Shown here: positions 31,698-34,751 of the stretch, one piece after another | Layout of the letters: every line of letters begins with the position of its first letter | How positions within the stretch are numbered: the stretch's first letter is position 1 | Assembly: GCA_937973995.1 (NCBI GenBank) | Contig: CALJIQ010000214.1 | Coordinates: 1 to 34,751, forward strand | Length of the DNA stretch: 34,751 nt | Direction of reading: 5' to 3' | Source of the DNA: an uncultured Saprospiraceae bacterium | GTDB taxonomy: Bacteria > Bacteroidota > Bacteroidia > Chitinophagales > Saprospiraceae | Translations under genes and position numbers: made by a program | Notes under the pieces: generated by a model | The model's input: only the letters and a program-made list of their open reading frames with translations | What the model was told of the DNA's origin: nothing | Database searches by the model: none

Positions 31698-32570
31698 CTA
31701 ATAGTGAAGATTGAATTCTACTCGCCTATTGCGTTTTCTTCCTTGTGCGGTATCGTTAGAATCCAAAGGCTTATTGGCACCAAATCCTCGGAAGGAAATA
31801 CGGTTTTTAGCAATCCCCGCATTCAACAGATAATTGTAACAAGCTTGTGCTCGGCTTTGTGATAATTGGAGATTCATAGCAGCATCTCCTCTGTTATCTG
31901 TATGACCATCAATGTCCAATTTATAAGAACGGTACTTCGTCATTAAATTGGCTATTTGATTTAAGACCGCTTGGGAAGTTGGTTTTAAATCCGCACTACC
32001 CGTAACGAACTCTACATTTTGCATAGCTGTTGCTAATAGTGTTCGTTCTGCTTCTTCCAGTTTAATTTCTGGGCAGCCATCATTCTCAGCTTTCCCTGCC
32101 TTTTCTGGACATTTATCATTTACATCATATACGCCATCCCCATCTGCATCAGGTGGACAACCGTTATTCTCAGCCACACCCATTAACTCAGGGCATGCAT
32201 CTTCTTTATCAAAAATGCCATCGTCATCTCCATCTAGTGGACAGCCGTCATTGCTAAGTGGACCTACTAAATTGGGACATTTGTCCTCGCCATCATAAAT
32301 GCCATCTGCATCCGCATCTGCTGGACATCCCTCATTTAAAACAATGCCTGCTAGATCTGGACATTTATCTGTTTTATCAGGTATCCCATCTTCATCCCTA
32401 TCATCTGGAATAACAGGAGCAACCACCGCTGCTACTTCCTCTGGAATGATTGTATCTCCATCACAACTTAAAAAGCCATAGAAGAAGCTAAAGAAAAGCC
32501 CAATTACAGCCAAAGCTATCAAGAAATCGTCTCGGTCTTTTTTAGTCTTAAAGTCTAATAAATCCCTCAT
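31698..32570 (-). CDS. OmpA-family protein with thrombospondin type-3 repeats and N-terminal membrane segment
   Basis: A 290-aa envelope protein. The charged N-terminus (MRDLLDFKTKKDRDD) precedes a hydrophobic segment (16-35) that reads FLSC at its end, so either an uncleaved anchor or an atypical lipoprotein signal. Four calcium-binding thrombospondin type-3 repeats follow (DRDEDGIPD, DADADGIYD, DGDDDGIFD, DADGDGVYD, each ending in a CP pair). The C-terminal OmpA-like domain (~175-290) has IDGHTDNRGDAAMNLQLSQSRAQ and GFGANKP…GRKRNRRVEF, which binds peptidoglycan through Asp and Arg. A structural link between membrane and cell wall is likely. No beta-barrel is present. Confidence 0.92.
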   Translation of the reverse strand: MRDLLDFKTKKDRDDFLIALAVIGLFFSFFYGFLSCDGDTIIPEEVAAVVAPVIPDDRDEDGIPDKTDKCPDLAGIVLNEGCPADADADGIYDGEDKCPNLVGPLSNDGCPLDGDDDGIFDKEDACPELMGVAENNGCPPDADGDGVYDVNDKCPEKAGKAENDGCPEIKLEEAERTLLATAMQNVEFVTGSADLKPTSQAVLNQIANLMTKYRSYKLDIDGHTDNRGDAAMNLQLSQSRAQACYNYLLNAGIAKNRISFRGFGANKPLDSNDTAQGRKRNRRVEFNLHY

Positions 32571-32852
32571 GATTGGTTTCGGTGTAGTTTTTTTTAAGAA
32601 ATAATTAAGAACTCTTTACCCTTATAGAGACAGGATTATTGGGATTTGTCACGTATTCAAAAGAGAACTTTTTCCACAAATTGATAAGATGGTAGGTAGG
32701 TAGAAGTGGTAAAATGGAGTTGAATTGAATTTGGATTAAAAATTATGTGAATTTATTTGACAATCAATTAATTACTTAATAATAAGACCTTTTATGATTG
32801 TAAATTATATATGAGGACATCAGTATCTGGAGGTGATAAACTTTTCCAAATT
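32571..32852. other. Intergenic region without a recognisable gene
   Basis: AT-rich gap upstream of the OmpA/TSP3 gene. It must contain that gene's promoter; I see no reading frame, RNA gene or strong stem before the palindrome that starts at 32853. Confidence 0.4.
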
Positions 32853-32938
32853 AGGTGTCGGACACTTGCTATCTCTTCATGTAGGTACGCTAAGAATTAA
32901 CGATTATGACTTCAACTGAACCGAAGTGTCCGACACCT
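32853..32938. repeat. GTGTCGGACAC-type palindrome
   Basis: AGGTGTCGGACACTT (32853-32867) is perfectly complementary to AAGTGTCCGACACCT (32924-32938). Each arm itself contains the near-palindrome GTGTCCGACAC. The 56-nt interior includes GGTACGCTAAGAATT. The right arm ends 1 bp before the stop codon of the next minus-strand gene. Its compact inverted arms recall REP-type sequences associated with Y1 transposases; none is present here. Confidence 0.85.
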
Positions 32939-32939
32939 T

Positions 32940-33626
32940 TTATCCTGAAAATTCCAAAAACATAGGAGAATGATCGCTCAATTTCTCTTCCCTTGCTTTA
33001 TGGATATAATCACAATTTTTAATCACAGGAAGCAATTCCGTTGCCGCATATATATGATCATAGCGATAACCATTCCCTTGATGGCTGAACCAAGAATAAG
33101 CTTCTACCTCTCCATGAACATACCGAAAGGCATCCTGCATGCCTGATTGTTCTAATTGTGCTAATTCTTTGGTGTACCAAAAACTATCGCCCTTTTGATC
33201 AATGAAATTTTTACCTGTATTAAAATCTCCCATAATAAGGGCAGGGGTGTGGGTCTTAATTTCTTTATTTAGGAGTGGAAATAATTGATGCTTTTTCTTA
33301 TGCGGCAAATACACGCCATACAAATGAAAGGCCTCAAAATCTACCGCCACTACAGAATGTGCATGGTCCATACCCGTAAACAATCTAGAGGAGCAAGGAA
33401 GCTGACTAGCGATTAAAACCGAATTGGTATCGGAGACAGGTAGAGAGGTAAACTGGAAAAGATATTTTTGTTCTAATAATTTATGTCGTAGAAAGATCCC
33501 CGTATCGTTATTGCGGAATTCAGATAAGACCACAATATGGGGCGCCTGTTTGGCAATGAAACGCAAAATGCCTCTTGCTCTAGAACCACCCCCTTGTTGT
33601 ATATTCCAGCTTAGGAATTTTAGCAT
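32940..33626 (-). CDS. Endonuclease/exonuclease/phosphatase (EEP) family hydrolase
   Basis: A 228-aa metal-dependent phosphoesterase. EEP signatures: SWNIQQGGG near the N-terminus, VLSEFR (metal-binding Glu), MGDFNTG (Asp/Asn), YRYDHIY and the catalytic LSDHSPMFLEF at the C-terminus. The frame is open upstream to 33674 but that part is repetitive intergenic sequence, so the start MLKFLSWNIQ at 33624-33626 is preferred. Nuclease or lipid phosphatase activity cannot be told apart; location next to Ku makes a DNA-repair role conceivable but unproven. No signal peptide. Confidence 0.85.
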   Translation of the reverse strand: MLKFLSWNIQQGGGSRARGILRFIAKQAPHIVVLSEFRNNDTGIFLRHKLLEQKYLFQFTSLPVSDTNSVLIASQLPCSSRLFTGMDHAHSVVAVDFEAFHLYGVYLPHKKKHQLFPLLNKEIKTHTPALIMGDFNTGKNFIDQKGDSFWYTKELAQLEQSGMQDAFRYVHGEVEAYSWFSHQGNGYRYDHIYAATELLPVIKNCDYIHKAREEKLSDHSPMFLEFSG

Positions 33627-33627
33627 G

Positions 33628-33674
33628 GTTGGTATTTGGTAATTGGTGACTAGTAACCAGTTACCAATCACCAA
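33628..33674. repeat. Word palindrome between Ku and EEP genes
   Basis: GGTAATTGGTGACT (from 33639) faces AGTTACCAATCACC (to 33672), 12 of 14 paired, with TTGGT/ACCAA words repeated. Centre TGACTAGTAACCAG (33647-33660) resembles the centre TGACTAGCGTCGTC of family B. Confidence 0.7.
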
Positions 33675-33690
33675 TCACTAAATCACTAAA

Positions 33691-34479
33691 TCAAGCCGAC
33701 TTCTTCTTAGCCGCCTCAATACTCTTTTTCAAAGCCACCATAATATCCACCACTGGCTTATCCTCTTCATTCTCTTCCATATTGACAATTTGTTTACCTT
33801 GAACTTTTTTCTCCACTAAATCTAATAAAGCATCTCTATAACGATCCTCAAAATCTACTTCACTAAAAGGGATGGACAAGGATTCAACTAGTTGCTTGGC
33901 TAACTTTAGTTGTCCTTCATCCGCTACCTCTTGTTGTTTAATATCTGGCACTTTTTCAATGGACCGCAATTCATATGGGAATCTCAGTTTATACATGATT
34001 AAGGCATTTTGATGAGGCGTTATTAATACCACATCCTCTCGGTCTCTTAATATAATTCGACCGATACCCGCTTTTCCTGTATCTTGTAACGTTTTGCAAA
34101 ATAGCGCAAAGGCATTTTTAGAAACTTCTCCCTCCGGCCCTACATAATAGACATTTTCAAATCGAGTAGGGTGCACCTCTTCCATATCTACAAATGCTTC
34201 AATGTCAATCGCTTTGGTACTTTCTAGCTTAATGCTATTTAATTCTTCTTGTTGGAAAATAGCATATTGGTCTGGCTCATACTCAAAGCCTTTCATGATA
34301 TCCTCTCGATTGACGGTCTCTTCACAAGACTTGCAATATTTCTTATACCCAATAGGTCCATTATCCTTATTGTGCAGTTGTCTAAAAGAGACATTCCCTT
34401 TGGTCTCCACTGCATTAAAAATTTGAATGGGAATGGTCACCAACGAAAAACGGATGTGTCCTTTCCAGATAGATCGCAT
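33691..34479 (-). CDS. ku: Ku DNA-end-binding protein (bacterial NHEJ)
   Basis: A 262-aa bacterial Ku homodimer subunit that binds DNA double-strand ends and recruits ligase LigD for non-homologous end joining. Diagnostic features: MRSIWKGHIRFSLVTIPIQIFNAVE at the N-terminus, the YKKYCKSCEETVNREDIMKGFEYE zinc-ribbon-like segment, ESTKAIDIEAFVD, and the RYRDALLDLVEKKVQGK stretch, followed by a short basic tail ending KKSA. The frame is open to 34530, but those 17 residues are encoded by repeat DNA; the ATG at 34477-34479 matches the family start. No ligD is in this window. Confidence 0.95.
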   Translation of the reverse strand: MRSIWKGHIRFSLVTIPIQIFNAVETKGNVSFRQLHNKDNGPIGYKKYCKSCEETVNREDIMKGFEYEPDQYAIFQQEELNSIKLESTKAIDIEAFVDMEEVHPTRFENVYYVGPEGEVSKNAFALFCKTLQDTGKAGIGRIILRDREDVVLITPHQNALIMYKLRFPYELRSIEKVPDIKQQEVADEGQLKLAKQLVESLSIPFSEVDFEDRYRDALLDLVEKKVQGKQIVNMEENEEDKPVVDIMVALKKSIEAAKKKSA

Positions 34480-34500
34480 ATTGTATAATTTTGAATGATT

Positions 34501-34751
34501 GAATTTTGAATGATTGAATGTACGCCACATTCAAAATTTATCATTCAAAATTCAAAATTAATATTAGTCCTTCTGCCAGAGCTTAACAAAAACAGGCTCT
34601 CTAAGTGTATCATTACTGCTAAAGGAAGCATAAGGAATTTTGAATGATTGAATGTACGCCACATTCAAAATTTATCATTCAAAATTCAAAATTAATATTA
34701 GTCCTTCTGCCAGAGCTTAACAAATACAGGCTCTCTAAGTGTATCATTACT
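34501..34751. repeat. 134-bp tandem duplication at the window edge
   Basis: 34501-34617 is repeated at 34635-34751 with a single substitution (AAACAGG versus ATACAGG context), period 134 bp; the second unit is cut by the window end. Each unit begins with a TTTTGAATG/CATTCAAAA palindrome whose centre is GAATGTACGCCACATTC, then unique sequence including CTTCTGCCAGAGCTTAAC. It lies directly upstream of ku. Confidence 0.95.

Noticed and set aside
32940-34479. A dedicated Ku-nuclease repair operon
   Set aside because: The EEP hydrolase and Ku are separated by a palindrome, and EEP proteins are too diverse to assign a DNA substrate; no ligase or polymerase accompanies them here.

Overview
The window looks like a chromosomal segment of a Bacteroidota bacterium, possibly of the Saprospiria type (the phylum call is firm, the finer call is a guess). 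Support comes from a 288-residue RpoD-type sigma factor that starts MRALVITN, a TonB-dependent receptor with an N-terminal carboxypeptidase-regulatory-like domain, an OmpA protein with thrombospondin type-3 calcium repeats, DUF1080, DUF1684 and DUF5723-like proteins, and low GC. About 23 genes are supported. No rRNA, tRNA, CRISPR array, prophage or insertion-sequence transposase was seen.

Layout. 1-3142: class IV aminotransferase (-) divergent from a sulfotransferase-like gene (+) and a DUF1080 protein (+). 3150-6161: TypA/BipA GTPase (-) divergent from a sugar-phosphate nucleotidyltransferase (+). 6442-9102: an NtrC-type response regulator without its DNA-binding domain (+), convergent with an RpoD-like sigma factor (-). 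9920-12564: gapA (+) convergent with an acyl-CoA carboxylase beta subunit (-). 12767-17071: TonB-dependent receptor followed by a Cys-type sulfatase lipoprotein (both -). 17491-18558: secreted thioredoxin-SPOR fusion (-). 18930-22586: fabH (+), a DUF5723-like outer-membrane protein with a disturbed 5' end (+), and a membrane protein (-). 22918-26106: lipoprotein (+), glucosaminidase (-), DUF2007-like protein and msrA-msrB (+). 26525-31248: nhaB (-), DUF1684 lipoprotein (+), and a second fabH with a NOP2/Sun methyltransferase (-). 31698-34479: OmpA/TSP3 protein, EEP-family hydrolase and Ku (all -).

The genes are mostly housekeeping: central carbon metabolism, fatty-acid initiation, translation and ribosome maturation, methionine-sulfoxide repair, Na+/H+ exchange, cell-wall and envelope functions, and end joining.

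The striking material is between the genes. Most of the larger intergenic gaps hold a long imperfect palindrome. Several of these are dispersed copies of one another: family A, 3 copies; family B, 2 copies; family C, 2 copies. They show compensatory base changes in their stems. Arm sequences differ completely between families, yet many elements seem to keep a similar asymmetric centre, roughly TGAnTARCGYCTnAT, just before the right arm. Every instance I found reads on the + strand. This looks like an undescribed class of structured intergenic repeat, perhaps mobilised or rewritten through single-stranded DNA. Other leads are the aminotransferase/sulfotransferase pair, the regulator lacking its HTH, the thioredoxin-SPOR fusion, an intergenic-type palindrome lying inside an open reading frame with a probable frameshift, and a 134-bp tandem duplication at the right edge.
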